A stretch of DNA of 64,000 bases from Candidatus Melainabacteria bacterium (GCA_003258735.1 QHME01000006.1:1-64000); one strand, 5' to 3'; numbered from the stretch's first letter, positions 49,001-57,374 are shown. Numbers and translations are program-made. The notes: generated from the sequence alone by a model not told the origin.

Positions 49001-51573
49001 GTGAAATTATAACAACAAAAGATATTTATGGAACATTAGGGCTTGGCACGACTAATACAACCAACGATAGTCTTAATATAACTGTTACCAAAGTTGAGTC
49101 CAATACCGTTGCAACAAAGGCTGATGCTTTGGTTGCATTGACTAATACAGAACTAAAGGGTGCTGATGGAAGTATTTTAGACAAGACACTAAATCTCTTT
49201 GATGAAGATACTCTTGGGAATAAAACTCCTGCGAAATACAAGATATCAGATAATCTGGGAACTACTTATAAAAAGTTAAATATTGTTGGTGCAACAAAAA
49301 TGGATTCCTCAGGAAAACTTATTTTATCGGAATTAGATTTGAATGGTAAATCAGGTTTTGTGGTGAATGCGGATTCTACATTAACGCTTTCTGATATAAA
49401 TTTGAAAGGCAATGAATCCGTTATTAATAACGATAGTGGCTTTTTAATTTTTGCAAATAATAATATTGTTGACGGAAAAGTTACAGGGGCGCAAGCGACA
49501 AATACTGGGGTTTTGAATATTGATGCTGATAATTTAGATGTTGCATTAACAAATGATGGAATTTTGAATTTGGGAATGGGTTCTGTAACAAAAGAAATTA
49601 CAGGTACCGGAACAACAAATATTTTAGGCAATGTAAAAAATAATGTTTCAATATCACAAGGGGTAAATGTTAGTTCAACTGGAAATTTGACTGTTGGTGC
49701 AAATATTTGGGATTTAGTAAATAATGGAACAGTCAATGCAAATTCTAGTAATCTATATGGTACAATAAACAATTCCGGAACATTGAACTTGTCAGGAACA
49801 TTAGATAAAGTTATTGCCGGAAATGGGATAACTAAAGTTTTAGGAAGTAGTTTAACTTTAGTTGATGGTGCTGAGATTAAAGGTTCTTTAGAGGCAAATA
49901 ATCAAACTCTAAATGTTTTGGCAACAAATACTTATAGTATGTTTAACAAAGTGAAGGTGAATTCAGGAACAATTAATCTAATTAACAATAACATTAACGA
50001 CATGTTTGCTAATTCATTGAGTATAAACGGAAATGTTAATTTGTTATTAGATGCCGATTTGGCAAATTCTTCAATGGATAGACTTCCTTCAAAAACGGTT
50101 GCTAATTCTTTTATTACAGTTAGAGGTATAAATTTATTATCAGATTCTAAAACCGAAAGAACATATATTCCATTTGCTTATGATAGCTTTAAAGATAAAG
50201 TCCAAACAAATATAACAGAGGTTGGAAAGGGAGTTGAAAACCCATATCAAACGACTACATTTGCCCCAATTTATAAGTATAATGTAAGTTATAATCCGAG
50301 TAACGGTTATTTCTTATTTTCTCGAGGTGGAGGGCAAAGCTCTGCTGATTTCAATCCTGCGGTATTATCTAGTGCTGTGAATTCTCAAGTTGGAGCATAT
50401 TCTGCAGTAAACGAAACTTTTAATTACGCATTTAGACATTCGGATTATTCATTTATGCCGTTGCCAAAGAGAATTAGAACTTTATCTAATCAATATGCAA
50501 TAACTGATTCTCAATCAATTCGGTATGAAAGAGAATATTCAAAAGCTGGTGGTATTTGGTATCAACCATACGCAAATTTTGAAAATGTTGGATTATCTAA
50601 CGGACCAAGAGTTGATGTTCAATCTTACGGTTCATTGGTAGGTGGGGATAGTGCTTACAAACAACTTAAAAAAGGTTGGGGAACCGTAACAACCCCTTAT
50701 ATTGGATACAATGGAACGTCTCAACATTACTCTGGAGTTTCAACCGTTACAAATGGTGGAATATTAGGTTTAACTCAAACTTTTTATCGCGGAGATTTCT
50801 TTACAGCATTAACGGTAAATGCCGGTGCAAGTGTCGGTGAATCAAATACAATGTATGGAAAAGAAAATTATACAGCATTAATGGCTGGTGTTGGTAGTAA
50901 AACCGGATATAATTTTGAGTTTAATAATGGTAAATTTATTATTCAACCTTCTATGCTGATGGCATATACTTACGTAAATACTTTTGATTATACAAATGCT
51001 TCTGGTGTAAAAATATCTTCAGACCCACTACATTCAATCCAAATACATCCAACTATTAAATTTATGGGTAATGTTGGTAAAGGTTGGCAGCCGTATGCAA
51101 GTGTTGGTATGGTTTGGAATATTTTAAATGATACCAGAGTTACAGCGAATGATGTTCGCTTACCGGAAATGAGTATAAAACCTTATGTTGAATATGGTGT
51201 GGGGTTACAAAAAAGCTGGCATGAAAAATTCACAGGATTTATTCAAGCAATGCTGAGAAATGGTGGGAGAAATGGTGTTGCATTGACATTTGGTTTTAAA
51301 TGGTCTTTAGGTAATGAGAGTAAACCTGTTGAAAAAGTTCAGAATAATTTTAAAAATGTCGTAAAAACATCTATTGTCCCAGTTCAAAAGGTTGAAGAAT
51401 CTTCCCAAAGTTTTGTGCAATTACCAATAAAAACAATTCAAAGAGTTAATACTGATTCCCAAAACCTAATTCAACCTTCAAATAACAGCAGGTTAAATAT
51501 TTTAACACCACAACAAGTGGCGCAGAGGGCAAATATTGTTGCTATAAACAACACAACCAAAGCTAAATTTTGA
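46036..51573 (+). CDS. giant autotransporter-like outer-membrane/surface protein
   Basis: An 1845-residue exported protein. Signal peptide about residues 1-31 (basic RRRK start, hydrophobic core, cut near FAIA-KD). Residues about 35-1450 form a passenger rich in Asn, Ser, Gly, Ile and Thr, with many parallel-beta-helix-like repeats (for example GGVIANHVEKS, GGAIANFYAKS, GGAIVNTATI). Residues about 1500-1758 look like an autotransporter beta-barrel, starting GGIWYQPYANFENVG and ending VALTFGFKWSLG. About 87 Gln/Asn/Val-rich residues follow the last strand, which is unusual. Start ATG 46036 chosen because TATAAT lies at 46021-46026. Likely adhesin. Confidence 0.8.
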   Translation: MRKLKSRRRKNILLYSTILSLIVGSNSFAIAKDVTVSSGDELKKVIQEITAEPTNTNIYFANDIDISGKDITVGTNVIEIDGGGKSLINEKDSRFKFVDNRKSSLTLKNLKYVGKNSSINVNNANTTISLENVDISGRTTSAVKDGPVLFLKDCDTTLNKVSVSSSIVNIQNDSIYGGIINIQSSKSKGVITDLIDNQITSAGNVLGGLIYNRRTLTPVGGLNLDGNVNENKVTAKVNIFGGILNNEGSSIQSINWNEVKGNTITATNNAVTGGFIQNKLGTIDNLYIKSFSDNTIISNSKIDGGLIYNEGGTINGTLKIEEITGNTLKAKTDFNGLITNVAGNINSISIDSVSNNKFEMNFLRGGVINLQGAKVNDINIGEINNNNIIGINDSTIIGRENSTSTGFVLYLRELPTDAKISSSIGNVTVGQIKDNTIESTNITSLLLRTALVPVEDAIVISKNGNITVDDISNNNLVAIDCDDNARGGIIYNFLYGGVKTINTTVSLGDINLKQVSNNRLESTISTSTSGETKALGGRHASGGIIANSIQSCQGNAIIKSINGEYIGNSLVSKSKIMDASGGVISNSINGQGNAFVGIGYTLDENNKIIPVADAILGTYKNNSVQATELSSNGGVIANHVEKSLEHNDIAQIGNIKAYFSGNYALSTKNSAYGGAIANFYAKSEEDYKNAIIDSINSIFENNYAKTESADASKGAYGGAIVNTATIKAINNSIFKNNYASSINGSSAHGGAIYTRQDLVINANNNGLSEFTGNYVSTDGGATKNYEAINVGASGKTLTLNATTNGTILLNDYINGVSGYNVLLTGDSTGTIKLFDNADIKGGANVTVDGDVVIDTADGVIQNFSEFNSLNSSESARYNIDIDLSKANGNKLDYAVGDKISDGFTTKSTSNGGSVTLDRLNFVNASLNEDILNKNLKVQIIQNNDNTNNLQLALSEKLTPFVSSAGIISQIVKTETKDLTPTVNYKDIFGEIITTKDIYGTLGLGTTNTTNDSLNITVTKVESNTVATKADALVALTNTELKGADGSILDKTLNLFDEDTLGNKTPAKYKISDNLGTTYKKLNIVGATKMDSSGKLILSELDLNGKSGFVVNADSTLTLSDINLKGNESVINNDSGFLIFANNNIVDGKVTGAQATNTGVLNIDADNLDVALTNDGILNLGMGSVTKEITGTGTTNILGNVKNNVSISQGVNVSSTGNLTVGANIWDLVNNGTVNANSSNLYGTINNSGTLNLSGTLDKVIAGNGITKVLGSSLTLVDGAEIKGSLEANNQTLNVLATNTYSMFNKVKVNSGTINLINNNINDMFANSLSINGNVNLLLDADLANSSMDRLPSKTVANSFITVRGINLLSDSKTERTYIPFAYDSFKDKVQTNITEVGKGVENPYQTTTFAPIYKYNVSYNPSNGYFLFSRGGGQSSADFNPAVLSSAVNSQVGAYSAVNETFNYAFRHSDYSFMPLPKRIRTLSNQYAITDSQSIRYEREYSKAGGIWYQPYANFENVGLSNGPRVDVQSYGSLVGGDSAYKQLKKGWGTVTTPYIGYNGTSQHYSGVSTVTNGGILGLTQTFYRGDFFTALTVNAGASVGESNTMYGKENYTALMAGVGSKTGYNFEFNNGKFIIQPSMLMAYTYVNTFDYTNASGVKISSDPLHSIQIHPTIKFMGNVGKGWQPYASVGMVWNILNDTRVTANDVRLPEMSIKPYVEYGVGLQKSWHEKFTGFIQAMLRNGGRNGVALTFGFKWSLGNESKPVEKVQNNFKNVVKTSIVPVQKVEESSQSFVQLPIKTIQRVNTDSQNLIQPSNNSRLNILTPQQVAQRANIVAINNTTKAKF

Positions 51574-51611
51574 TTAGCATTTGGTTTTTGTCACCGAAAT
51601 TTTATTTAGCT

Positions 51612-52022
51612 TTATAAAATCCGTTTGCCATTGGCAAACATTTTTACAATTTTTCCTTCTAGATTCCTGATGGTTTCATTGATGTAGTTGTTTGCAGGTT
51701 TGGTTTTGGATTCAAAAACTTCAGTTATATGGTACAATGAGTCTTTGATTTCTTTGGTGATAGTCCTTGTGTACTCCTGCGATTTGTTTTTATAATGCTC
51801 AATCATTTTGTTTGGTAGGTATGTGTATTCCTGAATCGCTACGCGGTTTCCGCAATTGTCAAAAGTTTCGACTTTTAAAAATTTATCTGTTTTTGCGTCT
51901 TTTTCTATATATTTTAATAATTTGTTATCGTCAGAAAATTCTTTAGAATACGTGATGGAGTCAGTTTGTCCTGTTTCTATTCGATTACCAAATGTGGTAT
52001 TATTTATGCAAAAAATTTTCAT
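51612..52022 (-). CDS. small hypothetical protein
   Basis: A 136-residue protein beginning MKIFCINNTTFGNRI, again with the short lineage-style N terminus ending in TFG. The remainder is charged and beta-rich with strands such as FLKVETFDNCGNRVAIQEYTY and YHITEVFESK, reminiscent of YD/MORN-like antiparallel strands. No signal peptide, no motif of known activity. Convergent with the autotransporter gene. No clear ribosome site is visible before the ATG. Confidence 0.5.
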   Translation of the reverse strand: MKIFCINNTTFGNRIETGQTDSITYSKEFSDDNKLLKYIEKDAKTDKFLKVETFDNCGNRVAIQEYTYLPNKMIEHYKNKSQEYTRTITKEIKDSLYHITEVFESKTKPANNYINETIRNLEGKIVKMFANGKRIL

Positions 52023-52255
52023 ACTTATTATAAATCTTTAACAAGCTATTTTTTGCTATTATGCAAATGCTAACAAATGTAACAAAAACTGGGTCTTTTG
52101 AAATTTCAGTTGTAAAATCTTTTTTATAAATATATCAGTTAAAAATACTGACTTTTGTTCATTTTGAATGGAAAGGGGCGAAGAGCCCCTTTCATTTTGT
52201 GTTGAGGGGTTGTAAATAATTTTTCAAGTGTTAGGATGGTCTTGCAAAAATATTT

Positions 52256-52326
52256 TCCCGAATCGTCTAGTGGTAGGACGAAAGATTCTGGCTCTTTTAA
52301 CGGTGGTTCGAATCCATCTTCGGGAG
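52256..52326 (+). tRNA. tRNA-Gln (CTG)
   Basis: 71-nt cloverleaf. Acceptor stem TCCCGAA/TTCGGGA followed by discriminator G. The anticodon stem AAAGA/TCTTT encloses loop TTCTGGC (anticodon CTG). The T arm is GGTGG-TTCGAAT-CCATC with one G-U pair. CCA not encoded. The 233 bp before it hold no gene. The last 16 bases of the gene are repeated at 52477-52492. Confidence 0.88.
52311..52326 (+). repeat. att-like direct repeat, tRNA copy
   Basis: AATCCATCTTCGGGAG, the 3' end of tRNA-Gln, occurs again at 52477-52492, exactly 166 bp downstream in the same orientation. tRNA 3' ends are the usual target of tyrosine recombinases. Confidence 0.65.
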
Positions 52327-52361
52327 AATTTTTATTGAGATATGCGAGTATCTAATGTTTA

Positions 52362-52418
52362 TTCGAAGAGTCTTCGAACCACAGATATTTTTTCGTGAGT
52401 CTCAAAAATATCGTGGTT
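52362..52418. repeat. two consecutive hairpins downstream of tRNA-Gln
   Basis: TTCGAAGA-g-TCTTCGAA (52362-52378) is a perfect palindrome. It is followed by AACCACaGATATTTTT paired with AAAAATATCgTGGTT (about 52377-52418). Both lie between the tRNA and its duplicated 3' end. The wider 355-bp gap 52327-52681 has no convincing gene; its right part resembles decayed intergenic repeats (GTCATGTTGTTTCGGAATCTC). Confidence 0.6.
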
Positions 52419-52476
52419 TTACCTATAAGGTACCCTCATCTGCTCGGCTCGTGTCTCTCGCCGGCATCTGAGCTGA

Positions 52477-52492
52477 AATCCATCTTCGGGAG
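52477..52492 (+). repeat. att-like direct repeat, downstream copy
   Basis: Second copy of AATCCATCTTCGGGAG; the following T-rich bases are also similar to those after the tRNA. No integrase gene is present between the copies. Confidence 0.65.
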
Positions 52493-52681
52493 TATTTCTA
52501 TTAATTTTATACATCTTTGATTAATTCATTTATTCCTCGTAATGACGTAATTTTATGTCATGTTGTTTCGGAATCTCAATTCTCACTTTGTTTAGCTAGA
52601 GATTTAAATAGAATAAAATCTACTTCACGAATACTATACGAGGTCAGAGTAACGCGTTCTTCTGTCTTATGCAAACCTTTC

Positions 52682-53326
52682 TTATTCCTGAGTTGGAATT
52701 GGCTCTTCTGAATCTATTGCTTGTGATTGGTCATTTGTTTGAATATTCTGTGTATCTTGTATTGTTTGCGGTTGTGTCTCAGATGGTATTGTTTGTACAT
52801 CTCTGCTATATCCGTCAATTGTTCTATTTATTCTGATGTTGCTGTCAGTTGGAAGGTTTTCGGATTTTTGGATTTCGTCCAAAATGTTATTTAATTCTGT
52901 CTTATATGATTGTGTTTTATTACACGTTTTGTAGTTGTCAAGCATAGAGACCAATCCGCGAACATTTCCGGCAGCTACACTTCTTTTAGATTCATCAAGC
53001 TCCATTCTGCGACTCGTTAGGCGGTACAACTCAATTGCGTTATGCTGAGCGTAATCAAGATAAACACAAGATGCATTTTTTATTGGGATGTTTTTGTTTT
53101 GGTTTAATTTTTGGTTCAAAAAATCTGCAAAAGATAAGTATTTGTAATATTTGTCAGTAGAAGACATTTGGTTGTTATCGTCAATCAATTCAAAGTCAAT
53201 TTTGTCTCCCAAATTTTTGAGTTCTAAGTAGCTTGAAATGGAATACACACCAAGAGCTCCACCTATTACCAAAAACATAATTCCAAGCATTAGTAAATCA
53301 TTATTATTTGAACGATTGTCGTACAT
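52682..53326 (-). CDS. membrane-anchored hypothetical protein
   Basis: A 214-residue protein with a polar Asn-rich start, one transmembrane helix (about residues 12-33, LLMLGIMFLVIGGALGVYSI) and a large hydrophilic domain, then a Gln/Thr/Ser/Pro-rich disordered tail. Two cysteines (ASCVYLDYAQ and YKTCNKTQ) could pair. The soluble part is probably outside the membrane. LemA-like topology comes to mind but the sequence does not show LemA motifs. Start ATG 53326 (MYDNRSNNN) preferred over an upstream start because AGAGAG precedes it. Divergent from the secreted-protein operon at 53451. Confidence 0.6.
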   Translation of the reverse strand: MYDNRSNNNDLLMLGIMFLVIGGALGVYSISSYLELKNLGDKIDFELIDDNNQMSSTDKYYKYLSFADFLNQKLNQNKNIPIKNASCVYLDYAQHNAIELYRLTSRRMELDESKRSVAAGNVRGLVSMLDNYKTCNKTQSYKTELNNILDEIQKSENLPTDSNIRINRTIDGYSRDVQTIPSETQPQTIQDTQNIQTNDQSQAIDSEEPIPTQE

Positions 53327-53421
53327 CTCTCTATCTTCCTCTAAAATTCCTTTCAGATTATAACATATTTCAAAGTAAAAGACCATTCATTCGAATTATA
53401 TATATTTTAATGAAAATATGC

Positions 53422-53427
53422 TATAAT
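53422..53427 (+). promoter_or_regulatory. extended -10 element of the secreted-protein operon
   Basis: TATGCTATAAT, an extended -10, 24 bases before the ATG at 53451. No good -35 is seen. Confidence 0.45.
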
Positions 53428-53450
53428 TCAAAGAAGAAAGTTGGAAATTT

Positions 53451-54083
53451 ATGAAAAAATTGTTTTTGATGTTATCAATTGTAGCTGTGGCTATTCTTGT
53501 GAGTAGCAAAGGTTTTGCAGATGTTGTAACAAAAAGACCTGTAAATAGACCGAGTACAGCAACTCAGCACAGACCGAATTACAATAACACAACTCAAACT
53601 CAGCGAAAATCTACCGGAAATAAGTTGGCAGATAATGTCATGATGTGCAAACCATACAGTGAAAGTTTAAACTCTAATGTTGGTGGTATGAATTTTAATT
53701 TCAATGTGAGAATTGAAGGTTGGGTCAATAACAAATGTCGTTTGAATTTTGTTGCTCGTTCTACAGGTATAAATGAAATATTTAAGTCTTTATATGGTGT
53801 AGATGCATCTCAAGCTTCAATTTATACATTTGAACCAAAAATAAGATGTGATTTTACAAAACAGCAATTGATTACTGTTGGGGATTCGATTTTGCAAGAA
53901 CAAGAACGCAACAATGGTGCAACAAACAATATGCTCAAAAATCCGCAGGATATCGTTATTCCAACAAGTTTGTCCGCATCTGATGCAAGTTTGATGAATG
54001 TGATTTTGAATGAGAGAGCGTGTACAATTTTAAATGCAGGGGATTCAAATGGTATGTTTGAATCACTGTTTAACAGTTTTTAG
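53451..54083 (+). CDS. secreted four-cysteine protein
   Basis: A 210-residue exported protein. Signal peptide about residues 1-23 (KKLFLMLSIVAVAILVSSKGFA). After a Pro/Thr/Gln/Asn linker comes a domain with MCKPYSESLN, IEGWVNNKCRLNF, PKIRCDFTKQQ and ERACTI. Four cysteines in the same order occur in the next gene (CEPLHISEY, NGWVDNKCSLEM, VKCNFTKDQ, GGACTI) and in the gene at 10541. Probably two disulphides. Function unknown; periplasmic or surface location is implied. 25 bp before the next member, so one operon. Confidence 0.7.
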   Translation: MKKLFLMLSIVAVAILVSSKGFADVVTKRPVNRPSTATQHRPNYNNTTQTQRKSTGNKLADNVMMCKPYSESLNSNVGGMNFNFNVRIEGWVNNKCRLNFVARSTGINEIFKSLYGVDASQASIYTFEPKIRCDFTKQQLITVGDSILQEQERNNGATNNMLKNPQDIVIPTSLSASDASLMNVILNERACTILNAGDSNGMFESLFNSF

Positions 54084-54108
54084 GAATTTATTATTATAGG
54101 AGAAAAGA

Positions 54109-54846
54109 ATGAAAAAGATTAAAATATTAGCATTAGCTGTAGTGATGTTTTTGGGTGTTCAATCGGCATCTAATGCTATTCAGACAACAAATTTGAATGA
54201 ACAAAAGGCAATTAACAAAAATGTTGCAATTCAGGCAAGAGAAACTGGGGCAACAAACCCTTATGAGGCTTTTGCGGTAGAAAAACTTGATACTTTAGTT
54301 AGTCGTTATTACAACAATCTCAGAGAGTGTGAACCTCTACATATTAGTGAATATATAGATATTTTCGGATTGAAAGTAGGATTCAAAATAGATATGAACG
54401 GATGGGTGGATAACAAGTGTTCTCTTGAAATGACAGGCAAAATCTCAGGTATTGGTAAAGATATTCGAGATGTGTTTGAAGTGAAGATTTCAGATGATGC
54501 AATTGCAAAAATTGAACCTCTTGTAAAATGTAATTTTACAAAAGACCAAATGAATATAATTGTTGATGCAATTATTGCAAGAAATCAAAAAAATGAAACT
54601 CAAATTCGTCAAATGTTTGAAAAGCCGACAAAGAAATACAAAGATGAGCCAACTAAATTAACTAAAGAAGAAGAGGCTTTAGTTGCAATGCTTATGAGTG
54701 GTGGTGCTTGTACAATTCCTAATCAGGAAGAGTTGATGAAAAATCTCACAGAGATTATGATGCCAACAACAACTCCACCTGCGAAAAATCCAAATCCGAT
54801 AAATATTGATAACAAAATAAATATGCCACAAGCACCGACAAAATAA
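54109..54846 (+). CDS. secreted four-cysteine protein, paralogue
   Basis: A 245-residue exported protein with signal peptide about residues 1-22 (ending SASNA). The conserved domain (about residues 65-205) shares the GWV-NKC and CxFTK-Q motifs with the preceding gene, indicating duplication. The C-terminal 30 residues are Pro/Thr/Asn-rich and probably disordered. AGGAG before the ATG; the alpha/beta hydrolase gene starts two bases after its stop, so the three genes are co-transcribed. Confidence 0.7.
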   Translation: MKKIKILALAVVMFLGVQSASNAIQTTNLNEQKAINKNVAIQARETGATNPYEAFAVEKLDTLVSRYYNNLRECEPLHISEYIDIFGLKVGFKIDMNGWVDNKCSLEMTGKISGIGKDIRDVFEVKISDDAIAKIEPLVKCNFTKDQMNIIVDAIIARNQKNETQIRQMFEKPTKKYKDEPTKLTKEEEALVAMLMSGGACTIPNQEELMKNLTEIMMPTTTPPAKNPNPINIDNKINMPQAPTK

Positions 54847-54847
54847 G

Positions 54848-55567
54848 ATGAAAGAGGTTTTTCTAAAATCTATAGATAATACAAAAATTGCACTGAATCA
54901 CTATAATCACAATAGTGATTCAGTCGTTATTTTATGCCCCGGATGGTTTATGACAAAAGATTCTGCGGTTTTTAAAAATATTGCAAAAGATTTTGCTAAA
55001 CATTTTGATGTAATTGCGATGGATTTTCGCGGCCATGGTAAAAGTGGGGGATTTTACACATTTACGAGCAATGAAGAAAAGGATTTGGCATGTGTTGTAG
55101 AATATGCGCAACAGTTTTATAAAAAGATTTATCTTTGCGGATTTTCTCTTGGTGGAGCTTTGGTTATTTTGCATGGCGCAAAATATAACAATGTTAATAA
55201 AATTGTTGCAATTTCAGCTCCATCAGATTTTATGAAAATCGAAAATCGTATGTATTCGCCTGATGCGTGGATTCCGACATTGTTTGACAAGTTTGAACCT
55301 TTGCGATGGTTTACAATTCGTGCAGGTTTTCCGTTGTTAAAGAAAGACAGACCGATTGATTTTGTTGATAAAATCAATGTTCCGACAATGTTTATAGCAG
55401 GAGAAAAGGATCCAACTGTATTTCCTTGGCATACTGAAAACTTGTATAACAATGCAGTTTGCAAAAAAGAATATAAATTGTTCAAAAAAACGCGACATGC
55501 GGAAGACTTATACATAGATTATCCGCAAGAATTTATAAAAACCTGTGTTGATTGGTTTAGTGACTAG
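54848..55567 (+). CDS. alpha/beta hydrolase
   Basis: A 239-residue serine hydrolase of the alpha/beta fold. Oxyanion region CPGWF, nucleophile elbow CGFSLGGAL (GxSxG), acid in AGEKDPTVFP and catalytic histidine in KKTRHAEDLY. VIAMDFRGHGKSGG is the typical strand-4 motif. Compact cap region, no signal peptide, so cytosolic. Family size fits small esterase or lipase-like enzymes (monoglyceride lipase or BioH relatives); the substrate cannot be told. Shares an operon with two secreted proteins; its end overlaps the convergent gene by 11 bases. Confidence 0.85.
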   Translation: MKEVFLKSIDNTKIALNHYNHNSDSVVILCPGWFMTKDSAVFKNIAKDFAKHFDVIAMDFRGHGKSGGFYTFTSNEEKDLACVVEYAQQFYKKIYLCGFSLGGALVILHGAKYNNVNKIVAISAPSDFMKIENRMYSPDAWIPTLFDKFEPLRWFTIRAGFPLLKKDRPIDFVDKINVPTMFIAGEKDPTVFPWHTENLYNNAVCKKEYKLFKKTRHAEDLYIDYPQEFIKTCVDWFSD

Positions 55568-56276
55568 TCCTTTTATCTCCTGTACCGGAGCGATATCCGC
55601 AAAATGCATAAATAAATGGCAAAGCTCGTTCAATTTTAATCTTTTTCGCAAAAGGAATTTTTGCAAGAACCATAATAGCGACAAAGTCATCAATATTGGC
55701 AATCATGTCAATTAATTTTAATTCACGTTTTGGCTTTTTGGCTTCTTTATCATTTCGCAATTTGTTTGAAATTGCAATTGCTGTATTAGAACCAATTGCA
55801 ACCCCAAATGCAGAAACTATAATTTTGACAAAGTTATTATTGATTTTTGCAGATTTGCATTTTTCAACAAGTTTGATACTGCCATCAACAAGTAACAATG
55901 GTAAAGTTGTCAATGACATTTGGAAAGCTCCCTCTTTCCATTTTTTCTTTTGGTCTTTTTTAGATTCACCGATGGAACTTAACAAAATTCCACCAATATT
56001 ACCTGCTGCAGCCATACCAATCATTTTGTAGGCATTATATTCAAGTTTGAACATATTATTCACTTTTTGGTGCTTCATAAAAGCGAGAACAGGTATCGCA
56101 ACACCCAAAGATGAACCTACACCAGCCAAAATTCTATCTTTTTTAGACAAGCTGTATTCAGAATCTTTAGACTTTTCCAAGTTTATGTAACCGTAAGAAA
56201 TATTCTTACGATTAGCCATAAAACTTTTCATATTGTGCCTTTGAGACACATTTGTTGTGATTGATTCAATTGCCAT
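55557..56276 (-). CDS. hypothetical membrane protein
   Basis: A 239-residue protein. N terminus is polar with KNISYGYINLEK, then several moderately hydrophobic segments (ILAGVGSSLGVAIPVLAFM, MIGMAAAGNIGGILLSSIG, MSLTTLPLLLVDGSIKLVE, FVKIIVSAFGVAIGSNTAIAI) separated by Lys-rich loops, and an end segment ALPFIYAFCGYRSG. About four to five membrane passes. I know similar-looking proteins only from uncharacterised gut Melainabacteria-type genomes; function unknown. Convergent overlap with the hydrolase gene. Confidence 0.6.
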   Translation of the reverse strand: MAIESITTNVSQRHNMKSFMANRKNISYGYINLEKSKDSEYSLSKKDRILAGVGSSLGVAIPVLAFMKHQKVNNMFKLEYNAYKMIGMAAAGNIGGILLSSIGESKKDQKKKWKEGAFQMSLTTLPLLLVDGSIKLVEKCKSAKINNNFVKIIVSAFGVAIGSNTAIAISNKLRNDKEAKKPKRELKLIDMIANIDDFVAIMVLAKIPFAKKIKIERALPFIYAFCGYRSGTGDKRTSH

Positions 56277-56339
56277 AATTGTGAATCCTGCCCCAAGTGT
56301 GTATACTACACTAAATCAAAATTTATGTAAAGTAGTATT

Positions 56340-57374
56340 TTAATTTCTTATTGCAAAAGGCAGAGACAGATTATTTTCTTTTTTTATTGGCAAAATGTCC
56401 CAGCTTGCCATATTTAAACAATCTTCAACATGAATTTTTGATAATTGGTCGTTATCATATTCAGCCGTATATTTTCTAATCAGCACATGGTTTTCATCAT
56501 AGTGTAATTCTTGGATTTCGCGACCATTATCATCATAGGTAAATTCGACATCAATATATAAATCAGGAAGTTTTTTGTTTTGGTATTTGAATTTGTCAGG
56601 AGTGATTTGGAAGAATTCAACAATTTCGCCTTTATCATTATAAATATAGTGCTTGCCGTTTGAATAATAATATTCTTCTATTTTATTGTCGTTTGAATCG
56701 TATTTGATGTATTTCAAAACTTTGTCATTGATATTTTCATCAAAACTTGTCACTGCAGATTTCCTTACAAGTTCTTCTGTATATAACAAATCCTCGGTAT
56801 CACTGTTAAAGGTTTGACAACTCATCAAATAGCCAAATTCATCAAACTTACAATCTTTGAGGATGTTCACTTGTTCTTCTTCTGATGGTGTTACCATTTT
56901 AATATTTTTAGTGTCAAAATATTCACCATCTTTAATCAAAACTTCGGAAATCGCGTGTTCATTTGGTTGTGATATGAAATTAGGGGTATCGTTTACTATA
57001 AGTCTTTCATTATATATATAATTTATGATATCAGGTTGCACCTTTTGGGTGCAAAAGTTAGGATTGTCTTTGGTGAAACAATTTTGTGGTTTTTCAGGAT
57101 AATTAAATCTGACAAATTCAAGTGAATCCAATTCATTTTTAGCTAAATAAATGAAAGATTTCATTGTTGTCGGTTTAAAATATTCACTTGGCCAAAGTTT
57201 TGAAAATTCAACTCCGTCATTGTCTGCAATGGCTTGAATTTTATTTACTACATTTAGTTTTTGGAAGTTTTCAATATTTTGAAAACCTTTAAATGTAACG
57301 TTATAATTGTCGGCTGCAAAAGCAACAGAACCTGCCAAAATTATGCTTAATCCTGCTAATATTTTCTTATACAT
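56340..57374 (-). CDS. secreted hypothetical protein with YD-like strands
   Basis: A 344-residue exported protein with a clear signal peptide (about residues 1-20, ending VAFA-AD). The second half contains short strand repeats: YIKYDSNDNKIEEYYYSNGK, YIYNDKGEIVEFF, FTYDDNGREIQELHYDEN. These have the 'Y-D-x-N-G-x' spacing of Rhs/YD or MORN-type repeats. Several cysteines (CFTKDNPNFC, CKFDEFGYLMSC) could form disulphides. No enzymatic motif. Probably periplasmic or surface-exposed. ATG preceded by TTGGAGAGA. Confidence 0.6.
   Translation of the reverse strand: MYKKILAGLSIILAGSVAFAADNYNVTFKGFQNIENFQKLNVVNKIQAIADNDGVEFSKLWPSEYFKPTTMKSFIYLAKNELDSLEFVRFNYPEKPQNCFTKDNPNFCTQKVQPDIINYIYNERLIVNDTPNFISQPNEHAISEVLIKDGEYFDTKNIKMVTPSEEEQVNILKDCKFDEFGYLMSCQTFNSDTEDLLYTEELVRKSAVTSFDENINDKVLKYIKYDSNDNKIEEYYYSNGKHYIYNDKGEIVEFFQITPDKFKYQNKKLPDLYIDVEFTYDDNGREIQELHYDENHVLIRKYTAEYDNDQLSKIHVEDCLNMASWDILPIKKENNLSLPFAIRN

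Noticed and set aside
52517..52711. 64-codon plus-strand frame after tRNA-Gln
   Set aside because: No ribosome site, composition resembles decayed intergenic repeat elements, and it overlaps the end of the better supported minus-strand gene at 52682.
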